Positions 34,650 to 45,900 of a stretch of DNA of 64,000 nucleotides are shown here, piece after piece. The notes below the pieces were generated by a model that did no database searches, was not told the origin of the DNA, and saw only the letters and a program-made list of their open reading frames with translations. How positions within the stretch are numbered: the stretch's first letter is position 1; each line of letters starts with the position of its first letter. The stretch spans positions 14,303,311 through 14,367,310 of the forward strand of contig NC_060904.1 in the NCBI RefSeq assembly GCF_014805685.1, in the 5' to 3' direction. The DNA is from Silurus meridionalis (lineage: Eukaryota > Chordata > Actinopteri > Siluriformes > Siluridae). Position numbers and translations under genes: made by a program.

Positions 34650-37600
34650 CTGAAGAAGAAACATTGGAGTATCGTATTTATATTTGTCATAATTATTATC
34701 ACCACCACATCCTATATGGCACTGCTGTAAATACGATTATAGGTATAACTTCTGCCGGAGGTTGTAGCAGCGCTGACTGACAAGTGTGACGGCAATATGT
34801 TGTGTATCTGCGGTTTATTTTTCGGTTGGGAAATATTTTAAAATGGCATTAAAACTCTCAGGAACAATGTGCCGAGTTCGTGGTTGGACTAGGCGAATCT
34901 TAATTTGTGGCTTACAGCGATATTTACACAAAACCACAGCTAGAGCGAATCACACTTGTGCCTGTATTTCCTTACCTGACTGCCTTCTCTACCTTTATTG
35001 AATAAATTATAGTCGTTACTCACGCTATTTTCTTTACTACTAGCCTAATGCTAATACTAATTATATAACACAATCATCATCAATCCCACTTCAAATTAGG
35101 GGTCTTTCATGACTACGTGCATATGCTTAAAAGCAATAATATAAAAAGTATCATGTTAGGTACAATGATACTAAGTGTGTACTGCAAATGATTATTTATG
35201 TTGTACCAGACATATTTCACACAAAGCCTCACAGGCTGTAGGAGAAAGGTGGATAGTGTGTGAGAAAAATATATACTGTCCTCGAGAAATATCACATGCT
35301 GAAAGCGCATGGCACTAGTCACCTAACATTTTTAAAATGAATTGAAATAAAATTTGAAATAAAAAGATCAAATTAATAAAATTTAAATGAAATTAGTTTA
35401 TATTTGTTAGACCTCTTTGGGGTAATAGGTGTATATAAGTTTTTTTTTTTTTTTACATTAAATATTTAATTTTCTAAAGATATGCTTTACTCAACTGTAC
35501 TCATTTCAGCATATTTTAACCAATGCCTTCATTCCTTCCACCAACCCTTTCCCCTTAATTCATTCACTCCCTCGATATGTGGAATCGTCAGGATTTTCTC
35601 CTTTTAAAAGAAATTCCTGAAGCTGCTAAAAAAATGCTAAAGAGTCCATATCGATAGTGTTGGCGATTTCGCACATGCGCAAAACAACGCACATTTCACG
35701 TTTAGTAATATCAATAAAATAAATAAATAAAACAGTGACACGCTCAAAGTGCGAGGCGGAGACTAAACAAACTTGTAGTTCGCCATTCAATACCTTTGTG
35801 AGGAAACTCAGGTTTTAACGGTACACGCATTCGTACTAAAGTACTAAAAACACACCTCTAGTTCATACTCAAGGTTTCAGTATCAGGGCTTAATAAAATC
35901 CGTGAGCACAATCTAGACACTGCCCACATGTTCTACAAATAAACTCTTGTCAAGAAATATTACTTTGCTACTGATATTACTTGGATATGATGTTTGCTTC
36001 TCTTGATATTGTCCAGACATGTTCATGAATGGAAATACCTTTTTATTTGATGACTGACTGGTAGAAAATCACAGGTGAGTCCTGAGATAACTCTGTCTAT
36101 CACCAGGTACTCCTCACTTTTAGAGAAGGCCTGATGCTGCTCACTTTGCAGGTGCTGTATATCAGGGATAAAACAGGCAGAATTCAAAACCTGCTTTCAG
36201 ATAAATGTGAAAAATGTTCTGGATGACAAATTGTTGCAAATGTGCACTGGTACTTGTTCCATACTCACAGCTTTCAAATTGTCATATTTGACAACACAGC
36301 ATTCGCAGTAGCCCCCTTTCCTTCTGCCTTTTCCCTCACGGCCCCTGTGTCTGTCTTTCCTGCCCTTCTCCCGTCGGTCGCCCCCAGACCTGAGGCAAAA
36401 CACCCCACATTCAGTCATATACACGTGGAAAAAACTTCCTGATTGGTCACATTTCTGCCATTATGAAATACAACTTCATTAATAAAACCATATTATTGTA
36501 TTTTAAAACCACCATTTCCCTCAAAATGAGCTTTGGGTTTCCAAGTTCAAGTGAACGCAAAATGTAATGCTATGGTATCCAAAGACGTCCTTTACAATTG
36601 TGTGCCTCCAGCTTTGACAGAAAAGATCAGGCGTCCACATACTTTTAGCAATATAGGGTATCTTCACAGTGATAAACGTTTAATCAGATAGCCTAATCTG
36701 CCAAAACATGCACATTTTTGTAGTTACAATTCATCAAACTGGAAACACAGTCTGATAATGTTTTGAAAAAATATTACTCTATTCACCCATAGTTTCGTCT
36801 CTTTAAAACATTAACAATGGGTGTTTCTGAAAATAAACGTGATCCATGATGACCGTCATACTGACAAATGTTTATTGTGTTTTGGGAAATGGAGACTTTT
36901 AGACTCTGCGTGCTGGAACACACCCGTGCACTTTTGCCTTTTTCCCAGGGTAATCTTTATCATGCTCTTCCAAGAATGGACTGCAGGGGGCAGCAGATCT
37001 GAGGTTACACACAGGCATGCTGACCATGGGGAGATAGAGAGGACGGTAGTGCCTAATAACAAAATGAAAAATAGAAAACAAACATCAGCAAAAAGAAATG
37101 TAGGACACCCGAGGCATTTCTCTTATTTAAATAAATAAAACAAAAGTTAAATCTTTTTTTTTTTTTTTAATGTACCTGCTGGAGTCCTCGACTTTAACAA
37201 AAGGGCGGTTAATTCGTCCAGCTTAAAAAAAAAAGAATGCATTATAGTTTCACAGCAGTACAAAACAAACAATATCATTTAAAATGAACTTAAAATAAAC
37301 TAAATTTAGTAACTAATAAGTGAATTTTCAATTTAATTATTGACCAATTAGTGAAATGGAGCAGACCAAAACCCTGCTCCTTAAAACTGTATGAAATGTT
37401 CAGTGTCTGTAAGTTATGTACTGGCAAAGCCTGTGTTTATTGATCTAGTGTTTATTGTACTCAACTCACGTTTGCTTTTCTGAGACGCAGGCCCATCCGT
37501 AGTCTCAGGTTTAGCCTGAAACAGAACATGGAAAATACTGATCTACAAAGTATAACAAAGAGTTGTTTTGTTTACAAACATAAATATTGTGCAAAATAAA

Positions 37601-40600
37601 TTCATCACAGAATGAATGCGATAATTGTTATTACATTTAAAAATCCACTACCGTTATGTCTTTTTAAGGATCTACTGAATCACAATGATCAAAACACTTA
37701 CAGTTTTCTTCAACGAATGAGATGTTGCTCTGACTTTGGCAATTGTGCTCTTTTTCTTGTCAATATAAGAAATGATATCTGTTTTATAAAAAAAAAAAAA
37801 GGTGATAATGAAACGGTAATGAACAAAAAAATTAACCAGAGAATCTGAAGTCTCAATGTTTACATATAGCAATTTTATAATACATAAAGAATAGCAATAC
37901 AAGGTTTACTTCAATTTTCTACTCTAAATTTATTCCAGCAAACAAAATACCAGCAACAAAATAAAGGTCATAGTGAGAAAATACATACCATCGATGTAGA
38001 GGATTTTTACACCCCATTCAAGTGCATTGGCCAGGATTCTGTTCATCTGAATACGCTCCTAAGAAATTGGGAGATGGATGGACGATTAACATTTCCAAAC
38101 AGAGGGTGAAAATCGACAAACATAATCCACAAGGTCTGCAACTGGTTTTGGCTAGAAGAGCAAACACAAACACTCACGTGTTCCTTAACGACTTTCTCCA
38201 CTAAGGATTTCCCTCGGCTTACAACCACCTGTGAAAGACCGACCAGAGACGCTGAGATTAGTGAGGATTCTTTCAAAGTCACAAACTTTACAGAAGAATA
38301 AAGTTGAATAAATGCTCAATAATAATTTTTGCAGATAAACTTTATCGTTTTGCTGCTTCCTGTCTTTCTCCACAAATATGTTATTTCAGAGAGAGACAGA
38401 GATTCTGATTTCAACTGGACTTCTGACCAGTTTGGTCATAAAGTATACATTATATAGAATATAAGTTTGCTATTTTTAACAAATATCTTATTTCTGTCAA
38501 TCCATTCCTCAAGAAATGCCTTTGATGTATATATCCAAAGCACTTAGATTATTTTCCTGTGTACCATGCACTGAGCTACAGGCAGCATTTCTGTGAGTTT
38601 CACAAAGTCAGACAAGACTTTAAGACCTTGTTAGACCATTTAAAGCTGATTAGCTGTTGCATGTTGGTCTCATTTGTATTTGGAATACAGTTAATTACAT
38701 TTTGACTAGCGAAAGAAAGAACTGTAACACCACGGAAACTAACAATTTTTTTTTTTTTTTGGAAGCGCAGTCAGTTAAGGTGTCCACAAACTTTCAGCCT
38801 ATAAGTTTTGAGCTGAGCTGTAAATGAAGATCAAACATCTCACACTGTCGTGAGGTCCCTGTGAGCTGCCCCGGTGACTGTGATTGTCCCTCCTGCTGCC
38901 AGGATGTGGAGAGCTGAGGCCCGAGTCTGGACTCGGCACCGGGGATTCCTGGATGAGCAGCTGTGTGTGCCGAGCTTCAGGTTTACTTGAAACCAAGTAC
39001 CGGATTTCTTTACTGAAAAACTTTTCCACCGTCTGAATAGATCAAGAACAGATTGTTAACAAACATATAAAGTAAAGAAAAAACAGCATGCACATTGTTA
39101 AAATCTGTGTTTTGTTAGTATAAACTACTTAAAAAAAAGGTGACAAAGTAAATGAGAAAAACCATCTACCAGCTTCGCCATCAAATCAGCTTTTTAATGA
39201 ATTAAAAAAGATAAGATGTGTATGTTGTGTAGATGATAAGATATGTAATGTTGTTTGATTGAGACGACTGTTAGCTTGCACAGAGGCCAGTTGCTCCCCC
39301 ATTCTCAACAATCACAGAGATCTAAAAAGAACCGTTTCCACCCATACAAGACATTCACTCACTCGAGAAAGGCCAATCAATCAGGTGTAAAGCAGTAGAG
39401 ATTTAAGAGAGAGAAAATCAGCACATTAATATTTATTGATAAGATTGCTGAACTGCATCTCTCTCTAAAGCGAGCGATGCAGCAAAGCTTTAATCTTTTG
39501 GTTTGTCCACCTCTTTTATGTCCTAATCTTTTAACTAGACTCAAAAATAAGTCCAAAGCCTCATAGCTCATTAACAAAATGTACAAACATGAAACTTCAG
39601 AACGATGAAGGGAAAAAACAAGCATGAATTCACAATTTCAAAAAAGAAAAAATAAGTTATATTGATATGGGTTTTGGCACCATAATGAAAACCTTAATGA
39701 AAGGAAAATTACTTCAATCGCAACCCTTTAAAGCTTTAAAGGAAAGGAAGATACAGAGATCCTGTAAATTTCCCTATAACAGCTCTTTGCATAAACATAA
39801 GTACTTAGTACACATGTATTAGAACTTAACTAGTCATTTGTTTTGCACCACAACTCTCTTTTGACATTAATGCTAATAAAATAAAAAAACTGAATCAGAA
39901 ACCAAAATAACAATAAACAATTAAATGAACAAATCACAACAAAATAAAAATCACGTTATTTACAAGGGAAAAAAAAGAGAACCAAGAGCAAATGATATAA
40001 ATTGTACTCACTCCTCCAAGACTCTTGATATCAGCTTCTAATGCCTGGCTGCGTTTGTTACAGGGTAGATCCAAATAAAAGATTCGCCCAGCCAGGGGTT
40101 TCTTCTGTACAGGCTCACACACAGAATGGTGTTTCCTGATAGATGCAGATTTTTTGTGCTCAACATTGTCCAGTTTTGGTTCTAGGGTTTAAAAAAAACA
40201 AATAGATCAAATATTAGTTGAACATAAAATGAGAACAGGGCAAATGGAAAAACAAACTGTAGAGTAAATACATTTAATTATAAAAAAAAATGGGGGAAAA
40301 AAATCCTCGGCTCATGCGAGAAAGCAGGATGCTGCTGAAAGGTGGATTCGTTCTCTGTAATATTTAATTTAATATTTTAATAAAATCTGTTAAATCGAAA
40401 TTTTCCATAATGTACCATTTACAATATAGTATAATAATAAAAACTCTATTTTTTTTAAATAAATACATTTCATTTGAATCATTAATTTGTTAATATACAG
40501 TTTTGATGTTACGACCAACATCGTACGCACTTTTATATTTAAAAATAAAATTTAGATTTTCTTTTTGTTGCCTACTTCACTGCTATAGTTTAGTATCTGA

Positions 40601-40962
40601 TGATGGCTAGGATGAAGTTACCTATAGAAATATGTAGGCAAAATATTTTTTTCATAGTCATTTATATCGATAAGGCAAAAATACCACAAAATACTGTAAT
40701 GTAGTTTTAAGTCAATTTGGCCCTTACCTATCAACAGCACATCATTAATACACCTCACTGAACATGACTTAACTGTTAAATCAGACAGCAAATTACTCAC
40801 ATATGTAAATTACAGCACGATATTTAAAACAAACTGTGATGAACATGAATTTATTGTTTCTCTATAACATCGTAAACAATCTTTAGCAATCTCTGTCTCC
40901 TGATTGGTTAAAGTCTATTCGATCTGAGAATCAATTATTTATTATGGTATAACTGCATTCTT

Positions 40963-41018
<56 letters not shown>

Positions 41019-41423
41019 ATTTAGAAGTATCTCAACATGCGTTATGTAAACGTATTATTGTTACAATATTTTTGCAGTCTTTTGAAGTCTATTAGATTTG
41101 AGAATCAATTATTAATTAAGGTATAACATACATATACACACATCTATCTATGTATATATTAAAATTATTACAATAATAATTTCTAAACTGGCAAATGGAA
41201 ACAGTAAAAGCTGCTTTTTCGCTTATTTTATATACGAATGACTTATGATGAAAGAGTCTGTTTGGTCTGAGAAAAATATGAAATATCAATTTCTTAAAAT
41301 GTTTTTTTGTTATATTATGAAAACATTTTATTTTCTCTGAACATGCCATATGGAAACTACATTCTGTTTATTTTATATAGGAGTTGTTTTTTATATAGAA
41401 ATCTATTGAATCTGAGAATCAAT

Positions 41424-41487
<64 letters not shown>

Positions 41488-41678
41488 ATAAAAGCGAACA
41501 TGGGAAATATTACAGTTTTGTTATGATTTTTAGACACAGCATATGAAAACAGTGGACAAGAAATTAAACTTTTCATATGCTTTATATCTGAATCCCAGAT
41601 GAAAGAATAAAACCCAAATATTAAAAGGACTTTACCTTGAAATGTTGGTTTTGTAGAGTAGCTCTGGTGTTTCATCAC
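33815..41678 (-). CDS. dbf4: DBF4: regulatory subunit of CDC7 (DDK) kinase
   Basis: Complete gene of twelve coding exons, all in phase and summing to 1893 bases (630 residues plus stop; human DBF4 is 674). In established knowledge DBF4 binds and activates the CDC7 kinase, which phosphorylates MCM helicase subunits in the nucleus to fire replication origins. Visible domains: a BRCT-like motif N from GRIFYLDLP (residues 46-54) through FFSKEIRYLV to ILYIDDIISYIDKKK; motif M with GRINRPFVKVED (217-228) and HYRPLYLP; and motif C, a zinc finger with C302, C305, H315 and H321 (C-x2-C-x9-H-x5-H). The C-terminal half (353-630) is one low-complexity exon ending in LDLWQLFQSS, like the human C-terminal LLDLFQTS. 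DBF4B is the alternative, but motif spelling and synteny favour DBF4. Confidence 0.95.
34650..36038 (-). other. dbf4 intron 11
   Basis: 1.4 kb intron. Its right part (about 35335-35860) is a hAT-like remnant sharing a body with 11781-12385. The remainder shows nothing recognisable. Confidence 0.6.
35335..35860 (+). mobile_element. hAT-like non-autonomous remnant
   Basis: Shares the body CAGGATTTTCTCCTTTTAAA and CATTCACTCCCTCGATATG with 11781-12385, and ends AACACACCTCTA, the inverse of the left terminus seen there. Located in dbf4 intron 11. Confidence 0.5.
36039..36154 (-). CDS. dbf4: dbf4 coding exon 11 (second zinc-finger half)
   Basis: 116 bases encoding HLQSEQHQAFSKSEEYLVID; human has HLLSEQHRNFAQSNQYQVVD. 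Carries zinc ligands H315 and H321. Found by reading the minus strand, since it is too short for a long open frame. Phase 2 out, donor GTATTT. Confidence 0.95.
36269..36389 (-). CDS. dbf4: dbf4 coding exon 10 (basic stretch and first zinc-finger half)
   Basis: 121 bases. Encodes a run rich in R, K and G, then GGYCECCVVKYDNLKA; human has KGYCECCLQKYEDLE. Carries zinc ligands C302 and C305. The basic run is a possible nuclear localisation signal (inference). Confidence 0.95.
36525..36661 (-). mobile_element. CACTATATGG-family fragment
   Basis: Shares GGGTTTCCAAGTTCAAGTGA and CAATTGTGTGCCTCCAGC with 3030-3120. Ends in CCACATACTTTTAGCAATAT, a decayed terminus. Lies in dbf4 intron 9. Confidence 0.65.
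36924..37052 (-). CDS. dbf4: dbf4 coding exon 9 (motif M)
   Basis: 129 bases encoding HYRPLYLPMVSMPVCNL then CSPFLEEHDKD; human has LYRPFYLQLTNMPFINY and CSPFDVDK. Acceptor TATTAG. The donor GTGTGT was chosen because it is the only nearby GT that leaves phase 2, as exon 10 needs. Confidence 0.88.
37176..37221 (-). CDS. dbf4: dbf4 coding exon 8 (motif M start)
   Basis: 46 bases encoding GRINRPFVKVEDSS; human has GRLKKPFVKVEDMS. Phase 1 in, phase 2 out, donor GTACAT. Confidence 0.95.
37470..37515 (-). CDS. dbf4: dbf4 coding exon 7
   Basis: 46 bases, residues 201-215, AKPETTDGPASQKSK, a polar linker before motif M. Weakly conserved, but both splice sites are canonical (TTTCAG, GTGAGT) and the phase is required by exons 6 and 8. 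Confidence 0.88.
37702..37778 (-). CDS. dbf4: dbf4 coding exon 6
   Basis: 77 bases, completing the split D codon and ending at residue 200. Encodes DIISYIDKKKSTIAK followed by VRATSHSLKKT; human has DIRYYIEQKKK. Donor GTAAGT. Confidence 0.93.
37989..38058 (-). CDS. dbf4: dbf4 coding exon 5
   Basis: 70 bases, residues 152-174. Contains RILANALEWGVKILYID; human has ILSNALSWGVKILHID. Phase 1 out, donor GTATGT. Confidence 0.95.
38178..38228 (-). CDS. dbf4: dbf4 coding exon 4
   Basis: 51 bases, residues 135-151, VVVSRGKSLVEKVVKEH; human has SRGKLLVEKAIKDH. Canonical splice sites (TTCACAG, GTGAGT). Confidence 0.94.
38844..39032 (-). CDS. dbf4: dbf4 coding exon 3 (motif N)
   Basis: 189 bases, residues 72-134, phase 0 both ends. 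Contains TVEKFFSKEIRYLVSSKPEA and SPVPSPDSG; human has EFLSKDISYLISNKKEA and SPVPSPES. Serine-proline sites here are possible kinase targets (inference). Confidence 0.95.
39033..40011 (-). other. dbf4 intron 2
   Basis: AT-rich, with no exon or recognisable mobile element that I can support. Exons 2 and 3 on either side join in phase 0. Confidence 0.6.
40012..40181 (-). CDS. dbf4: dbf4 coding exon 2 (motif N start)
   Basis: 170 bases, residues 15-71, acceptor CCCTAG and donor GTGAGT. Contains KKPLAGRIFYLDLP and EADIKSLGG, the first strand and helix of the BRCT-like domain (human GKVFYLDLP and KDIKDLGG). Confidence 0.95.
40963..41017 (+). repeat. (TCTA)n microsatellite
   Basis: Perfect tetranucleotide array in dbf4 intron 1. 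Confidence 0.95.
41427..41482 (+). repeat. (AT)n microsatellite
   Basis: Perfect 56-base array in dbf4 intron 1, 154 bases downstream of the exon 1 donor in the direction of transcription; can extrude as a cruciform. Confidence 0.95.
41636..41678 (-). CDS. dbf4: dbf4 coding exon 1
   Basis: 43 bases; ATG at 41678, donor GTAAAG. Encodes MMKHQSYSTKPTFQ, phase 1 out. The second codon is also ATG, so either could start translation. Confidence 0.85.
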
Positions 41679-42832
41679 AGCAGTTTCTCAGCTTCAGCAG
41701 AAATGTTGTTTATTTGTAAAAGTCCGCAGTGAAATAAATAAACAAGCAAAGCGATATAACAATGCGCTGTTTTAGTCTTGTGTAGTGTGTTGTAGATCTG
41801 CAGGATCAGTGCTGATGAGTGTCAGTGTGAATCCGCATCAACAGACCGGGTTTAAATGCGTGCCGTTTTTTAAACTGGACAAACGTTACACCGGAAGTTT
41901 AAACACTTCAGTGAAGCTAACGGCTAGCTAACAGATTCCCCAACCATTTCTGCGCCACCGTTGAAGAATTCCCTGGATACAAGTTATCCTCGCGTCAATA
42001 TTTATTCGCATGAATTTCCGAAATATTAATAATAAAACCGAAATATTTCACTGCACTTGTTTTGTTATCCTCTAAACCGAACCCAAGCAAAACAGTTCCA
42101 TTTTCCCGCTCAGGACATCCACTTCCTCTCGAGAAGAACAAAAACCACGGTTTAGTTTCACAGACGCACTTTCCGGCTAACGTACGTAATAGCATTTGTA
42201 TATAAATTGCATAAATTATATTTAATAAGATGCAGGACATAATATATATTTTTAGTGTAATTTCAAATTGCTAATTCCTATTGATAGTATTAATACTAAT
42301 TTTACGTGAACATTCGGTCGTTTAAATGCCATCTAGGACGAATGTGCGGGTGTGAAATTGAAGACAAAAACAGCATACACACATGTCATGTGCAGGTTAG
42401 GGAAAAACGTGAACTTTCAGGCAGGCAGTTATGTAGCACAGGAAGAGGGGCTACAGGCTTGTTGCAGGAGGGGGATTTTGTCTTTGTGCCTGATTAAGAA
42501 GTACTGTTGTGTCATTGAGCGAATCTTATAGGAATTGTATGTTTTGGTGTAAGAGGATCGTTCTAGTAGGTAAAACAGCTCTAGGGTTTATAAATGACAT
42601 GAGAGTGTTGTTGAAGATTGTTGGATTGGATTCAGGAGAGGAAAGACTCGGGGAAAACTAAACCAAGGTAAGAGACATGAACTGAACGAACCCTAGTTAG
42701 TTTACAATACGTTTTTGTTTATTTATTTTTTGCCACTGACTTTCTGCTGCTTGTCTTGATGGGGTTTAGTGACGTCACTGTGCAATAATTACATCACTCC
42801 TCGTGTCTTTTCTTACAATCCAGGCTGAAAAG
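41679..42832. promoter_or_regulatory. Head-to-head promoter region of dbf4 and slc25a40
   Basis: The two start codons lie 1.15 kb apart in opposite directions. Between them: an ETS-type CCGGAAGT at 41891-41898, an E2F-type TTTCCCGC at 42102-42109 and a further GGAA-type site near 42121. A probable slc25a40 non-coding first exon ends at 42667 before a strong GTAAGA donor. E2F sites fit the S-phase expression known for DBF4; their use here is inference. Confidence 0.55.
42600..42667 (+). other. slc25a40: Probable slc25a40 5' UTR exon (right boundary only)
   Basis: Sequence ending CTAAACCAAG followed by GTAAGAGA reads as a strong donor at 42668. The coding exon's acceptor (AATCCAG, ending 42823) sits 156 bases downstream with a few UTR bases before the ATG. 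The left boundary (transcription start) is unknown. Confidence 0.45.
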
Positions 42833-42926
42833 ATGACTTCTCAGAGTTTTCAGAACATTAATAATATAACACCACTTCAACAGATGGTATCTTCTTGTTC
42901 TGGGGCTCTGCTCACATCGTTGTTTG
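42833..42926 (+). CDS. slc25a40: slc25a40 coding exon C1
   Basis: Start in the context AAAAGATGA, with A at -3. Encodes residues 1-31, including [19 protein letters not shown], the first transmembrane helix. Exon begins at 42824 after AATCCAG; donor GTAAGT. Confidence 0.94.
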
Positions 42927-42957
42927 GTAAGTTCAGAAATCAAAGTGACTCCTTACT

Positions 42958-42988
<31 letters not shown>

Positions 42989-45900
42989 AATGATTCTATG
43001 TCTGATTTCTATAGTGTCTTCCTAACATGCAAGGCCACTTTACACCCACATACAAGTAGAGAAAAGGACTAGGTTTAAAGGTGCAATATTCTTTTATTTT
43101 TATTGTACAAATAAGCTGAAAGCCTTTAAGAAAGGTCCAGGATGCTTTGTTCGGATCTGACTGGGCCTCCTGTCATTTATTTTATCGACAATTTACAGGC
43201 AACTGTTGATCCTGGTAGTAGAGATTCAAATTTAAAACCTGCCTATCTGTCTGTAGGACAAAATAATCAGTAATTGTTTGTAAATACAGTGCGATAATTG
43301 ATGTCCTGGGTGGTATAAAAGTTTGGGAACTATAGCATGAAAAGATCTGCACTACCAGTAGCCCAGAACTGGTGGACCTGGGAGTATGAGCATGGGTGTA
43401 GGACTGCATAAGCCCAGAGAGATAAGAAAGGGTGAAACCAAATTCAAAAAACGCTTTTTGAATAAACGCGTTTGTTTAGTGCAAAGTTTGTGCACACTTT
43501 CTTCACAGTACGCAAACTCAGAAAAAACAAAACCTTAAAAGTGATGTCGCACCAATTTTTCTCTCATAAATAAGAACATATAAATTGATATTACAAGGTG
43601 AAGCAAGATGATAAGATCATCAGAACCTTGTGTTAAGTGCAAATGTTTGTGCCCCCATACCCACCCACAAAATGAAGAAATGTTAAATGAAATGTTTCAC
43701 AATTGTTCCAAATGTTTGGTTTAAGTATTGTTTATTAAAAAATAATTAGGAATGATTACTCACTTAAGAATTGGGTGTCATATTTAGTAATCAGTGAGTG
43801 CAAAAGTTTGTGCACCTTCATCTGAAAAAGATGACCAACAGATCTTTTGTTGGTTGTAGCAATTTTTTATTTTTATTTTTTACAAATGCACACATTTTGA
43901 TGGAGGAAATAATTAGTGATTATTACCTGTAAAATGTTTTACAAAATATTTTTAAACACCAAGATATCGAAATTCTGACGCTAACAACGTTTTCTATATA
44001 ATTATAAACTTTATCACACTTGTCAGATCTCCTGTTTTTAAATTTTTTATTAAATAATTAATTTAAATAAATGAAACGACTTTTTTACATTTAAGAGATT
44101 TTGTATTAAAAATATTTAAATAAAGTTCAATTGTTCAGACTGCTTCATAGGCAATGTGTTTAATAAAGTTAGTTGTACTTCATGTTTTAAACACACAATA
44201 ATCAATCAATCAAATTATTTTATTGAGAAAATGTAAAATGTTAAATGGGTACTTATTGCTTTTCAGACAAATTGTCCTACCAAGGAATTATTTTGATATT
44301 TTATAGAATTTTTTGTTTTTTGTATTAAATATTATTCGATATATTATTTAGCCAAGCAGGCATTTAATAAAAAATGTTTTAAAAATGTTTTTAATGGGAG
44401 TGAATGAGAAGTAGAATTGATTTTGTTTGTCTGATTGTTATACATACTGAATCTTTGTGTAGCTAATTATAAAAGTGTATTTTATTTGTCAAAAATCACC
44501 AGAAACGAGTTTTTTTTTTTCTTCTTTAAGTCGTTATTCTCACAGTTCGATGAACGACAGAAACAATGACAACTCTTTTTCTTCTTCTATACAGTAACTC
44601 CTTTGGATGTTATAAAGATCAGACTCCAAGCACAGAGCACCCCTTTATTCAAAGGTACTTTTTTTTAAATATAGAAATTTACAATATAAATTTTCCCTCT
44701 CACAAATCTCAACTTTTCCTTCTGTTCCACAGGAAAATGTTTTGTGTATTGCAATGGTTTGATGGATCATATCTGCGTGTGTGAAAACGGGAACGGGAAG
44801 GCCTGGTATAAACCTCAGGGTCATTTCAGCGGCACACTGGTGAGACTCTGAGGCAAATTCGCATGTTATACGTTCATTGAAATCGTTGGTCGTGTAAAAA
44901 TGTTGGTCATGTGATTGATATTTTGTGTTACAGGATGCCTTCATCAAGATTGTACGCCAGGAAGGGATCAAGTCGCTGTGGAGTGGCCTTCCTCCTACAC
45001 TGTTCGTCTTTTTTTCTTTTTTTTTTCGCCACAATATTCCTAAATTCACATTATAGACATGGTTCATTCTATTCAGTGCTAACAATGTTGTATATACAGA
45101 GACAATCCGTGTCATTAACAGAAGTCATGTTCTTGGAAGAGCATGTTTTTTTACACATGTCTTCTCTCCACAGAGTTATGGCAATTCCAGCTACAGTGAT
45201 TTACTTCACCTCTTATGACCAGCTCTGTGCTGCTCTCAAGCTCCGGATGGGGGAAAAGGCAGAACTGGCACCACTATTAGCCGGAGCAACAGCTAGAGGT
45301 AACTTTTGATCCCATTTTTAAGTTAAGTCTTATATGATATTTTCACTTAATAACAATATGCTTTTGCACTTGACTGTAATATTTGAATGAATGTCACACT
45401 CAAATTTTTAATTAGAAATATTTAATCAAACAATGAAACATCATCATTGGCATCATTTTGTGAAGGGTGCGCAAACTTTTGCACTTAACAGTAGGTTCCT
45501 ATAGTTTTATCATCTTGCATCACCTAATGATTTATACTTTCTTTTTTTTTTTTCGGATAAAGGAGCATCTGTGACTTTCCTATATTTTTCAGGATCCAAC
45601 TGAAAAAGCTTTCATTGATTTTTGCAAAAGTTTGTGCACCCTCACTTCAAAAGAATGCCAATAACTTAAGGATTTTCCTTTTTCATAAATAAAATGATCC
45701 AATTAAATTGATTTTATGAGGTGAAGCAAGATGATAAGATGATCAGAACCTACAGTTAAGTGCAAAAGTTTGTGCCCCCATACCCTCCAACATAATGAAA
45801 GCATATTAAATAAATTAATGTTTCAGAACTGTTCCACGTAGTTGGATAAAGTATTGTTTATTAAAGAAAATAAGTATGAATTATTATTTTATTAAGAATT

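Larger units (their letters stand above)
40182..41635 (-). other. dbf4 intron 1
   Basis: AT-rich intron with a (TCTA)n array at 40963-41017 and a perfect (AT)n array at 41427-41482. The phrase TGAGAATCAATTATT recurs at about 40927, 41100 and 41413, suggesting a diverged local duplication of roughly 170-310 bases. No other gene seen. Confidence 0.6.
42927..44594 (+). other. slc25a40 intron after C1
   Basis: Contains (TTA)n at 42958-42983 and one copy of a roughly 600-base repeat (about 43440-44040) that recurs in the intron after C5. The rest is AT-rich with nothing recognisable. Confidence 0.6.

Noticed and set aside
40963..41017. CRISPR-like or regulatory array
   Set aside because: Simple tetranucleotide repeat without spacers, in a vertebrate intron.
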